The notes beneath the pieces are model-generated. The model was not told the DNA's origin, made no database searches, and saw only the letters and a list, made by a program, of their open reading frames with translations. 64,000 nucleotides of DNA from Streptomyces sp. CB02414 (GTDB taxonomy: Bacteria > Actinomycetota > Actinomycetes > Streptomycetales > Streptomycetaceae): assembly GCF_001905385.1 (NCBI RefSeq), contig NZ_LIPF01000007.1, positions 372,001 through 436,000 of the forward strand, read 5' to 3'. The position numbers and the translations under genes are program-made. Of the stretch, positions 34,724-42,480 are shown piece after piece; positions within the stretch are counted from its first letter, which is position 1; every line of letters starts with the position of its first letter.

Positions 34724-35596
34724 GTGAAGCATGGGAACAAGAGCCGCGCGGGCCTGGTCGTGGCCGTACTGACCGGGCTGACCCTGACGTCCGCCGCGAC
34801 CACCGCGCACGCCGACCCGCGCACCTCCGGGGCTCCGGACGTCATCGCGCACCGGGGCTCCTCCGGAACGGCCCCCGAGAACACCGCCGCCGCCATCGAC
34901 CTGGCCGTCGAGCAGCGCGCCGACTTCGTCGAGATCGACGTCCAGCGCACCAAGGACGGCAGGCTGGTCAACTTCCACGACTGCACCATGGAACGCACCA
35001 CCGACGTCGAGGACGTCTACCCCGGCCGGGCCCGCTACCGCGTCTCCGACTTCACCTGGGCCGAACTGCGCCGTCTCGACGCCGGTTCCTGGTTCCACGA
35101 CGACTACGCCGGCGAACCCCTGATCACCGTCGACGAGGTCGTCTCCAGGGTGAAGAACACCCGGACCGGACTCCTCGCCGAGATCAGTCCCTGCGCCCAC
35201 CACACCGGCATCGCCACCGACTTCGCGGAGTTCCTGCGGGACAAGCCCCGTTACGTCCGCCGCGCACTCGACCGCGAACAGCTCGCCGTCCAGTCCTTCC
35301 AGACCGAGGACGCCCGGGAGTTCCACGCCCTCATGCCGGACGTCCCCATCGGCATCCTGGACGCCGACCGCCCCACGGACACCGAACTCGTCCGGCTCAG
35401 CCGGTGGGCCGACCAGGTCAACCCGCAGTACACCGTCACCGACCAGGGTCTCGTCGACCGCGTCCACGAGCTCGGTATGGACATCAACGTCTGGACGGTC
35501 GACGAACCCGGCGCCATGCGGACGATGGCGGGCCTGGGCGTGGACGGCATCATCACCGACTTCCCCCAGTCGCTCACCCAGCGCCGGGAAGGCTAG
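34724..35596 (+). CDS. secreted glycerophosphodiester phosphodiesterase
   Basis: A 290-residue enzyme that cleaves glycerophosphodiesters to an alcohol and glycerol-3-phosphate. The signal peptide ends near AHADP. The GDPD barrel starts with DVIAHRGSSGTAPENT. The HR of the N-terminal motif, the E-x-D in FVEIDVQ and the later GLLAEIS Glu form the metal site. The end GVDGIITDFPQSL is typical. The GTG start has GGGGAGG at 5 bp. GTTCACC at 34614-34620 is a possible half of a PHO box, which would fit phosphate control. Its stop overlaps that of the Ku gene by 4 bp. Confidence 0.92.
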   Translation: MKHGNKSRAGLVVAVLTGLTLTSAATTAHADPRTSGAPDVIAHRGSSGTAPENTAAAIDLAVEQRADFVEIDVQRTKDGRLVNFHDCTMERTTDVEDVYPGRARYRVSDFTWAELRRLDAGSWFHDDYAGEPLITVDEVVSRVKNTRTGLLAEISPCAHHTGIATDFAEFLRDKPRYVRRALDREQLAVQSFQTEDAREFHALMPDVPIGILDADRPTDTELVRLSRWADQVNPQYTVTDQGLVDRVHELGMDINVWTVDEPGAMRTMAGLGVDGIITDFPQSLTQRREG

Positions 35597-36564
35597 GCAC
35601 TCCTGGGCCCGCGGGCCGCCGCCTTCTTCGCCGCCGGCTTCTTCGCCGCGGCCTTCTTCCCGGCCGGCTCCTTCGCCGCGCCCTTGGCGGTCTTGGCGGT
35701 CTTGGCTGCGGGTGTCTTCTTCGCGGCGGTCTTCTTCCGCCGCCCGGGCAGCTCCCGCACCTCCGCGTGGTCGTCCTCGCCCCGGGACTCCTTCGCCTTG
35801 GACACGGACTCCTGGAGGGCCGCCATCAGGTCCAGCACCTGCCCCGGCCGCTCCTCCGGTTCCGGCGCCTCCTCCGGCTCCCTGTGTTCGCGCTTCGCCT
35901 CGATGAGTTCCGCGACGGCCTCCGTGTAGGTGTCGCGGAACTCGTCGCCCTCCAGGTCTTCCCGGGTCATCGTGTCCATCAGCGCCAGCGCCCCGTCGAT
36001 CTCCTCCTCGGACACCTCGACCGGGGGCGGGGTGAGGGACGAGGGGTCGCGGATCTCGTCCGGCCAGCGCATGGCGTGCAGCACGATCGCCTCGCCGCGC
36101 ACCCGCAGCAGACCCAGCCGCTCCCGGCCGGACCACGCGTACCTCGCCACGGCCACCTTCGCCGACCGGGCGAGCGCCTGCCGCAGCAGCTTGTACGGCT
36201 TGGCCGCCACCTGCCCGTCCGGCTGAAGGTAGTAGCCGTCGCCGATCCGGATGGGGTCCACGGACGCGAGCGGCACGAACGCCACGATCTCGATGGCCTT
36301 GGCCGTCGGCAGCGGCAGCTCTCGCAGGTCGTCGTCGGTGATGGGCACCACCTGGGTGCTGGTGAGCTCGTACCCCTTGCCGATCTCGTCGGAGCGGACC
36401 TCCCGGTCCTCGAGCTCGCAGACCTTCCGGGTCCGTATCCGGCCCTGGTCGGCCAGGTGGTAGCGGTGGAAGCGGATGCTGTGGTCCTCGGTCGCGCCGA
36501 CCACGTGGATCGGCACGGTGACCAGGCCGAACGAGATGGCGCCGCTCCAGATCGACCGGGGCAT
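35593..36564 (-). CDS. ku: Ku protein (non-homologous end joining)
   Basis: A 323-residue bacterial Ku homologue that binds DNA ends as a ring dimer and recruits ligase LigD. The family start MPRSIWSGAISFGLVTVPI is intact. The Ku core runs to about residue 255. The C-terminal tail is very Lys/Ala-rich (KKTAAKKTPAAK-type repeats), as in other Streptomyces Ku proteins, where it adds DNA binding. No ligD or DNA-ligase gene is adjacent. GGAGAGG lies seven bases upstream of the ATG. Confidence 0.95.
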   Translation of the reverse strand: MPRSIWSGAISFGLVTVPIHVVGATEDHSIRFHRYHLADQGRIRTRKVCELEDREVRSDEIGKGYELTSTQVVPITDDDLRELPLPTAKAIEIVAFVPLASVDPIRIGDGYYLQPDGQVAAKPYKLLRQALARSAKVAVARYAWSGRERLGLLRVRGEAIVLHAMRWPDEIRDPSSLTPPPVEVSEEEIDGALALMDTMTREDLEGDEFRDTYTEAVAELIEAKREHREPEEAPEPEERPGQVLDLMAALQESVSKAKESRGEDDHAEVRELPGRRKKTAAKKTPAAKTAKTAKGAAKEPAGKKAAAKKPAAKKAAARGPRSA

Positions 36565-36694
36565 GGACAGGCCTCTCCACGTGACGTCCCCGAGCGGTAC
36601 CAGCCTAGGAGCGGCACGCCGCCCCCGCACACGCGCCACCTCCGCGCACACCCCCCGGCATGCGTGCCGCCGGTTCCGGCCGCACGCTGGTGCC

Positions 36695-36910
36695 ATGACG
36701 ACCGCACCGCCTGTGATCGTGTACCCGCCCGACGAGGAGGGCGGACGCCGGGTGCGCGTGGACGGAGAGGTCCTGGGCCGGGCCTACGGCGTGCGGGACG
36801 TCGCCCGCTTCCTCCAGGAGGCCGGCCTGCAGGACTGGGACGAGATGGACGTGGTCCGGTCGGCCGTCGTCGAGTGGCGCGGGGGTGGCCCGGACGTGTG
36901 GGACCACTGA
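36695..36910 (+). CDS. small conserved actinobacterial protein (71 aa), unknown function
   Basis: ATG 36695 opens a 71-residue frame with balanced acidic and basic residues (VYPPDEEGGRRVRVDGEVLG, then DVARFLQEAGLQDWDEMDVV). It fits a small beta-alpha fold rather than a random frame. It is divergent from the Ku gene, 130 bp away. I do not know a function. Confidence 0.6.
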   Translation: MTTAPPVIVYPPDEEGGRRVRVDGEVLGRAYGVRDVARFLQEAGLQDWDEMDVVRSAVVEWRGGGPDVWDH

Positions 36911-37051
36911 CGGAGTACGGACGGTCACGTCCTCGCATGCCGCCGCGGGAAAGCGGGCGTAGTGTCCTCATATGGGTGATGTGCGGTGTGGCCGGCGTCG
37001 GGCGGTCCCGCCGGAACCCGTGGAACTCGGCCGTCGGCGGGCGGACATCTG

Positions 37052-39136
37052 ATGCACACCACGATGGACACCGCGATGGACACGGCGATGACCGCCGTGG
37101 TGCGCGACAGCGGTGCCTACGGCGGGCTGCTGTACGTGCTGCCCCCGCGCGACGACGCCTTGTGGCTGGTCATGACGGCGGGGGTGCCCCAGGACATCGC
37201 CGTGCCGTGGCGGCGTGTGGCGCCGACCGATCCGATGCCGGTGGCGGACGCCGTGCGCGAGGAGCGCCTGGTGTGGGTGGGCGGCCGGGAGGAGATGGCG
37301 CGCCAGTACCCCCGGCCGGCGCTCGTGCTGCCGTACGACTTCGCGCTGGGGGCGGCGCCGGTCGTCTCGGACGGCGCCGTACGGGGCGGGCTGGTGCTGC
37401 TGTGGCCCGGCACCCATGCGTCGCGGCTGAGCCGCGAGGAACGGGACGTCGTCGAGGCGGGCTGCCGCCGTCTGGCCGGGCTGCTGCGTCAGGCCGCGGA
37501 CAGCGGCGCCCCGCTGCTGCCCGCGGAGCGGCCACGCACCCTGCGGCCCCCGGCCGGTCGCGTTCCGGCACCCGCCGAGGCGTCCGCGCTCTCGGCCTTC
37601 GTCGACCGTCTGCCGGGCGGGTCGTGCGGGCTGGATCTGAACGGACGCATCACCTTCATCACCCCGGCCGCGGCCGGCCTCGTGGGTGCCGACCAGGCCG
37701 CGCTGGTGGGCGCGCTGCCCTGGGAGGCGCTGCCGTGGATGGACGTCCCGCAGGTCGAGGACCGCTACCGGGCCGCCCTGGTCAGCCGTCTGCCGCAGGC
37801 CTTCACCGTGCTGCGGCCACCGGGGACCTGGCTGGCCTTCGAGCTGTACCCGGACTCCACCGGCATCAGTGTCCGCATCACGCACGGTGACCCGGCCGAC
37901 GGTGCTCCGGCGCGGGCGCTGCCGACGGCCGGGCCCAGCCGCGCCACCGTGCTGTACCACCTGATGCACCTGGCCTCGACCCTGACCGAGGCCATCGGCG
38001 TGCAGGAGGTGGTCGAGCAGACCGCCGACCAGTTGCTTCCGGCGCTGGGCGCGCAGGCCATGGTGCTGATGACCGCCGAGGACGGCCGTCTGCGGATCGC
38101 GGGCCACCGCGGCTACCGCACCGAGCTGATGGACCGTTTCGACGGCATTGCGCTGAGTTCCGAGGTGCCCGGCGCCGACGTCATGGCCACGGGCGTCGCC
38201 GGGTTCTTCGCGACCTTCGACGAGATGGCCGACGCCTATCCGGCCATGACGCACGAGGACGGGATGGCCGCGTGGGCGGTGCTGCCGCTGATCGCGTCCG
38301 GCCGCCCCATCGGCTCCCTCCTCCTCTCCTACGAGCGGCCCCACACCTTCCCGCCGGGCGAGCGCGCCGCTCTGACCTCGCTGGCCGGTCTGGTCGGCCA
38401 GGCGCTGGACCGGGCCCGGCTCTACGACGCCAAGCACCACCTCGCCCACCGTCTGCAGTCCGCCCTGCTGCCGCACACCCTCCCGAGCGTGCCCGGTCTG
38501 CGGGTCGCCGCACGCTATCTGCCGGCCGCCCGGGGGCTGGGCGTCGGCGGCGACTTCTACGACCTCATCCGTCTCGACGAGCACACGCTCGGCGCCGCCA
38601 TCGGCGACGTCCAGGGCCACAACGTGGACGCGGCCGCGCTCATGGGCCAGGTCCGGACCGCCGTCCACGCCCACGCCACGGTGGGCGCCTCCCCCGACGA
38701 CGTCCTGGCCCGCACCAACCGCCTGCTCACCGATCTGGACCCCGGCCTCTTCACGAGCTGTGTCTACGTGCATCTCGACCTCGCGACGCGCCGGGCCTGC
38801 CTGGCCACCGCCGGCCACCCGCCGCCCCTGCTGCGGCATGCCGACGGACGCACCGAACTGGTCCGCGTGCCGCCCGGTCTGCTGCTCGGCATCGAGCCGG
38901 ACACCCGTTACACGGCGTTGGAGTTCCCGCTGCCGCCCGGCAGTGTCCTCGCCCTGTACACCGACGGGCTGGTCGAGGCGCCCGGCGTCGACCTGGACGA
39001 CGCCGTCGCGGCCCTCGCCGGGCTTCTGGAACACGCGGACCCCGGTGACCTCGACGCCATGGCCGATGCTCTGATCCGGCACGCGCCCGCCCCCGGCGAC
39101 GACATCGCCCTGCTCCTCATCAGCCCGAACGCGTGA
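37052..39136 (+). CDS. SpoIIE/PP2C-type phosphatase with GAF and PAS-like sensor domains
   Basis: This 694-residue cytosolic protein has a GAF-like region at about residues 5-150, a PAS-like segment at about 180-290 (GSCGLDLNGRITFITPAAAG), a second GAF at about 310-450 and a SpoIIE phosphatase domain from about 460. Its metal-binding Asp residues are in GVGGDFYDLIRLDEHTLG, AAIGDVQGHNVDAAALM and YTDGLVEAPG. It should dephosphorylate an anti-sigma-factor antagonist. No such partner is adjacent. ATG 37052 is chosen; a GTG at 36986 in the same frame is possible. Confidence 0.88.
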   Translation: MHTTMDTAMDTAMTAVVRDSGAYGGLLYVLPPRDDALWLVMTAGVPQDIAVPWRRVAPTDPMPVADAVREERLVWVGGREEMARQYPRPALVLPYDFALGAAPVVSDGAVRGGLVLLWPGTHASRLSREERDVVEAGCRRLAGLLRQAADSGAPLLPAERPRTLRPPAGRVPAPAEASALSAFVDRLPGGSCGLDLNGRITFITPAAAGLVGADQAALVGALPWEALPWMDVPQVEDRYRAALVSRLPQAFTVLRPPGTWLAFELYPDSTGISVRITHGDPADGAPARALPTAGPSRATVLYHLMHLASTLTEAIGVQEVVEQTADQLLPALGAQAMVLMTAEDGRLRIAGHRGYRTELMDRFDGIALSSEVPGADVMATGVAGFFATFDEMADAYPAMTHEDGMAAWAVLPLIASGRPIGSLLLSYERPHTFPPGERAALTSLAGLVGQALDRARLYDAKHHLAHRLQSALLPHTLPSVPGLRVAARYLPAARGLGVGGDFYDLIRLDEHTLGAAIGDVQGHNVDAAALMGQVRTAVHAHATVGASPDDVLARTNRLLTDLDPGLFTSCVYVHLDLATRRACLATAGHPPPLLRHADGRTELVRVPPGLLLGIEPDTRYTALEFPLPPGSVLALYTDGLVEAPGVDLDDAVAALAGLLEHADPGDLDAMADALIRHAPAPGDDIALLLISPNA

Positions 39137-39230
39137 GGCGTGGGGCACTCACCGGGCCGACGGACCGTTTCCCATGACAAGAAGGACGAACGCCGGCCCA
39201 TCCCGGCCGGCAGCGGAGGAGAGACCCTCG

Positions 39231-39902
39231 ATGAAGCACCAGAAGGTGAGCGATCTGATGAGCGACGCCGTGGTCCGGGCCCAGCCCGGAACGCCGTTCA
39301 AGGAGATCGCCCACCTGCTGCAGGAGTACGACATCACCGCGGTGCCCGTCGTCGACGAGGAGGACCGGCCGGTGGGGGTGGTGTCGGAGGCGGACCTCCT
39401 GCGGAAGATGTGGGGCGGGGAGCCGGACGGTCCTCCCGGTGACGGGGAAGTGTCCCGGCCGGCCGACGCCAAGGCGTCCGCCACGGACGCGGCCGGGCTG
39501 ATGACGTCGCCCGCCGTCTGCGCGCGCGAGGACTGGAGCGTCGTCGACGCCGCCCGCGTGATGGCCCGGCACGGCATCAAGAGGCTCCTCGTCGTCGACG
39601 AGGCGGGCCGGCTGATCGGGGTCGTCAGCCGGAGCGACCTGCTGCGGGTCTTCCTGCGCACGGACCGGGCGATCCGGACCGAGATCATCGAGGAGGCCCT
39701 GGTCAAGGCGCTCGGGCTGGCCCCGTCGTCGGTGCAGGTGGACGTGGCCCACGGCCATGTCGTCCTCAGCGGCAGGCTCCCGGGCGACGTGTCCGTCCCC
39801 GTGCTGGAGGAGCTCTGCCGGCGCGTCGACGGCGTGGTCGCCGTGGAGTTCAGGGCCGCCGGGGAGGCCGACGCCGAGGACCCGGCCTCCGTCGGCCATT
39901 GA
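39231..39902 (+). CDS. CBS-domain pair plus BON domain protein
   Basis: A 223-residue protein with two CBS motifs, KVSDLMSDAVVRAQPGTPFKE (residues about 4-58) and GLMTSPAVCAREDWSVVDAA (about 87-142), forming a Bateman module that may bind adenine nucleotides. A C-terminal BON domain (about 150-215) has SVQVDVAHGHVVLSGRL. It resembles single-gene stress or dormancy-related regulators of actinomycetes. AGGAG precedes ATG 39231. It lies 94 bp after the SpoIIE gene and may be in one transcript. Confidence 0.87.
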   Translation: MKHQKVSDLMSDAVVRAQPGTPFKEIAHLLQEYDITAVPVVDEEDRPVGVVSEADLLRKMWGGEPDGPPGDGEVSRPADAKASATDAAGLMTSPAVCAREDWSVVDAARVMARHGIKRLLVVDEAGRLIGVVSRSDLLRVFLRTDRAIRTEIIEEALVKALGLAPSSVQVDVAHGHVVLSGRLPGDVSVPVLEELCRRVDGVVAVEFRAAGEADAEDPASVGH

Positions 39903-40062
39903 CGGGACGCCTGCGCCGAGGGCCCGCCCGCGAGCAGGCAGGCCGCCGCGGTGACGATGCGTCCCGTGTGGCCGAGGCCTCCCGCGACGGCGGACCCGGG
40001 ATCTCCGTACGTCGATGCGGACCAGGGCGGAGGACGTCCAACGACGGACTCCCGCCGTCTGG

Positions 40063-41010
40063 TCACGGCGCGGGCGGGTGCTCCTCGCCCCCCGGGTGCC
40101 GGCCGGGGGCGGCCAGGGCCGGGAGCTCCGGGTGGGCGCGCAGCGCGGCGATCACCGCGTTCACCGCGGCGCGTCGCGCGGTGCCGCGCCGCACAAGGAC
40201 GGCGATGTTGCGGCGCACCGGCGGGTTGAGCTCGCGGGTGACGACCGCATGGTCCGGGGTGACGGCCAGGGCGGGCAGCAGGGCGATCGACCCGGTCGTC
40301 TCGACGTGCCGCAGCAGCATCAGGTAGTTGCCGAACCGGCAGGCCACACGGGGTTCGAAGCCCGACTCGCGGCACAGCCGCAGGGTCAGGTCCGCCATGT
40401 ACGACTGCGGCCGGTCGCAGGCCCAGGTCTCGTCCTTGCAGGCGGCGACGCTCACCGCGGTCCGCGAGGCGAGCGGGTGGGCGCGCGGCAGCACCAGTAC
40501 GACCGAGTCGGTGCCGAGGGACATGACCTCGAGGTCCGTGCCCCAGGACAGGCCGCTGTAGTCGGTGGTGGTCACGATGACGTCCACCTCGCCGGAGCGC
40601 AGGGCGGGTCCGCTCTCGTGCGGCTCCATCTCGGTCAGTTCCACGCGCAGGTGCGGGTGGCTGCTCGCGAGGCGAGTGGCGGCCGGTACCGCGAGGGTGT
40701 AGATCGCGCTCTGGAACACCCCGAGACGCACGGTGCCGATGGGCTCGTCGTTCAGGGCACGCAGCTCGGCCTCGGTCTCGGCCATGCGGTCCAGGATCTC
40801 CCGGCCCCGCCGGGCCAGCAGAAGCCCGGCCGGGGTCAGCCGGACGCGCCGGCCCGTCCGCTCCAGCAGTGGGCACCGGGTCTCGGTCTCGAGCACCGCC
40901 AGCTGCTGGGAGACCGTCGACGCGCTCAGGTGCAGCGTGTCGGCGACCGCGCGGACGGTACCGAGGGTGTCCAGCAGGCTGAGCAGTTGCAGCCGTCCCG
41001 AATTGAGCAC
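40063..41010 (-). CDS. LysR family regulator, DgdR-like
   Basis: A 315-residue LysR regulator with an N-terminal helix-turn-helix (SLLDTLGTVRAVADTLHLSA, residues 11-30, then SQQLAVLE). The co-inducer domain follows, with GTVRLGVFQSAIYTLAVPA. It is divergent from a dialkylglycine decarboxylase gene, 97 bp away. In Burkholderia DgdR is the LysR-type regulator of dgdA, so the same role is likely here. The start is GTG. Confidence 0.85.
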   Translation of the reverse strand: MLNSGRLQLLSLLDTLGTVRAVADTLHLSASTVSQQLAVLETETRCPLLERTGRRVRLTPAGLLLARRGREILDRMAETEAELRALNDEPIGTVRLGVFQSAIYTLAVPAATRLASSHPHLRVELTEMEPHESGPALRSGEVDVIVTTTDYSGLSWGTDLEVMSLGTDSVVLVLPRAHPLASRTAVSVAACKDETWACDRPQSYMADLTLRLCRESGFEPRVACRFGNYLMLLRHVETTGSIALLPALAVTPDHAVVTRELNPPVRRNIAVLVRRGTARRAAVNAVIAALRAHPELPALAAPGRHPGGEEHPPAP

Positions 41011-41107
41011 GTGGCTGATCCTAGGCAGGCTTGTACGGCTCTAGCGAACAGCAGGGTCGAAACTGTGCGATGGACGCGCGCAGCACCGCGTCCCTAACGT
41101 CGGTCGC

Positions 41108-42421
41108 ATGCCTTCCGAGACTGCATTCGCCGACCCCGAGCGCCACCTCGTCCGCTACTCCGGTCACGGCTCCTTCTCACCGGAGCTGGTCGTGCGCGCC
41201 GCGGGCACGTCGGTGTTCACCGAGAGCGGTCGTGAGCTGCTCGACTTCACCTCCGGTCAGATGAGCGCGATCCTCGGGCACTCCCACCCGGCGATCGTCT
41301 CGACGGTGCGCGAGCAGGTCGCGCGCCTCGATCACCTGCACAGCGGCATGCTGAGCCCGCCGGTGGTCGAGCTGGCGCGCCGGCTCGCCGGCACCCTGCC
41401 CGAACCACTGGACAAGGCGCTGCTGCTGACCACCGGGGCGGAGGCGAACGAGGCCGCGGTGCGGATGGCGAAGCTCGTCACCGGCCGCCACGAGATCGTC
41501 TCGTTCGCCCGGTCCTGGCACGGCATGACCCAGGCCGCCGCGAACGCCACGTACAGCGCGGGCCGCAAGGGCTACGGGCCCGCCGCCCCGGGCAACTTCG
41601 CGCTGCCGGTGCCCGACCGGTACCGGCCCGCCGTCGTCGACGCCGACGGCGACCTCGACTGGCGCCGCCAGCTCGACCTGGGCTTCGAGATGATCGACGC
41701 CCAGTCGGTCGGCTCCCTGGCGGCGTGCCTGGTCGAGCCGATCCTCAGCTCCGGCGGCGTCGTCGAGCTGCCGCCGGGCTATCTCACCGCGCTGGCCGAG
41801 AAGTGCCGGGAGCGCGGGATGCTGCTGATCCTCGACGAGGCCCAGACCGGGCTGTGCCGCACCGGTGACTGGTACGCCTTCCAGCACGAGGGCGTCGTCC
41901 CGGACATCCTCACCGTGTCCAAGACGCTCGGCGCGGGGCTCCCGCTGGCCGCCGTGCTGACCAGCCCGGAGATCGAGCAGCGCGCCCACGACCGGGGCTT
42001 CCTGTTCTTCACCACCCACGTCAGCGATCCGCTGCCGGCCGCGGTGGGCAACACCGTGCTGGACGTCCTGGTCCGCGACCGCCTCGACGAACGCGCGCGG
42101 GTGCTCGGCACGGCACTGCGCGACCGGCTCGACAAGCTCGCCGCACGCCACGAGGTGGTGGGCGACGTACGCGGCCGGGGGCTCCTCCTGGGCATGGAGC
42201 TGGTCGGCGACGACGTACTGGGTCCGGGCGGCGCGGACCGGCTCGGCGCGGCGGTCACCGCGCGCTGTTTCGAGCTGGGGCTGCACATGAACATCGTCCA
42301 GCTGCCGGGGATGGGAGGCATCTTCCGCATCGCACCCCCGCTGACCGCGGGCGACGACGAGATCGCCCGGGGCGTCGACATCCTGGACGAGGCGCTGACC
42401 GACGCCTCCAGGGACCTCTGA
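41108..42421 (+). CDS. dgdA: 2,2-dialkylglycine decarboxylase (class III aminotransferase)
   Basis: This 437-residue PLP enzyme decarboxylates dialkyl amino acids such as 2-aminoisobutyrate and transaminates pyruvate. The residues known from Burkholderia DGD are aligned without gaps by my count: Gln51 (DFTSGQMSAILGHSHP), Trp137 (RSWHGMT), Asp243 (LLILDEAQTG), Lys272 (TVSKTLGAG) and Arg407 (GGIFRIAPP). No ribosome site is seen before the ATG. The divergent gene is DgdR-like. A strong hairpin terminates both this gene and the convergent MMPL gene. Confidence 0.93.
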   Translation: MPSETAFADPERHLVRYSGHGSFSPELVVRAAGTSVFTESGRELLDFTSGQMSAILGHSHPAIVSTVREQVARLDHLHSGMLSPPVVELARRLAGTLPEPLDKALLLTTGAEANEAAVRMAKLVTGRHEIVSFARSWHGMTQAAANATYSAGRKGYGPAAPGNFALPVPDRYRPAVVDADGDLDWRRQLDLGFEMIDAQSVGSLAACLVEPILSSGGVVELPPGYLTALAEKCRERGMLLILDEAQTGLCRTGDWYAFQHEGVVPDILTVSKTLGAGLPLAAVLTSPEIEQRAHDRGFLFFTTHVSDPLPAAVGNTVLDVLVRDRLDERARVLGTALRDRLDKLAARHEVVGDVRGRGLLLGMELVGDDVLGPGGADRLGAAVTARCFELGLHMNIVQLPGMGGIFRIAPPLTAGDDEIARGVDILDEALTDASRDL

Positions 42422-42425
42422 GAAG

Positions 42426-42467
42426 GCGGCGCCGCCCGGCCTGGTGGTCCAGGCCGGGCGGCGCCGC
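42426..42467. terminator. bidirectional terminator after dgdA
   Basis: A perfect 19-bp stem: the left arm at 42426-42444 starts GCGGCGCCGCCC and the right arm at 42449-42467 ends GGCGGCGCCGC. The loop is TGGT. It lies between convergent genes. Confidence 0.85.
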
Positions 42468-42480
42468 GGTGGTGCGGGTG

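Noticed and set aside
35593..35770. Lys/Ala-rich repeats at the end of the Ku gene as a DNA repeat element
   Set aside because: This is the coding tail of Ku, known from other Streptomyces, not an independent repeat.
39903..40062. Small gene between the CBS-BON gene and the LysR gene
   Set aside because: No start with a ribosome site and no coding-like composition beyond chance frames.
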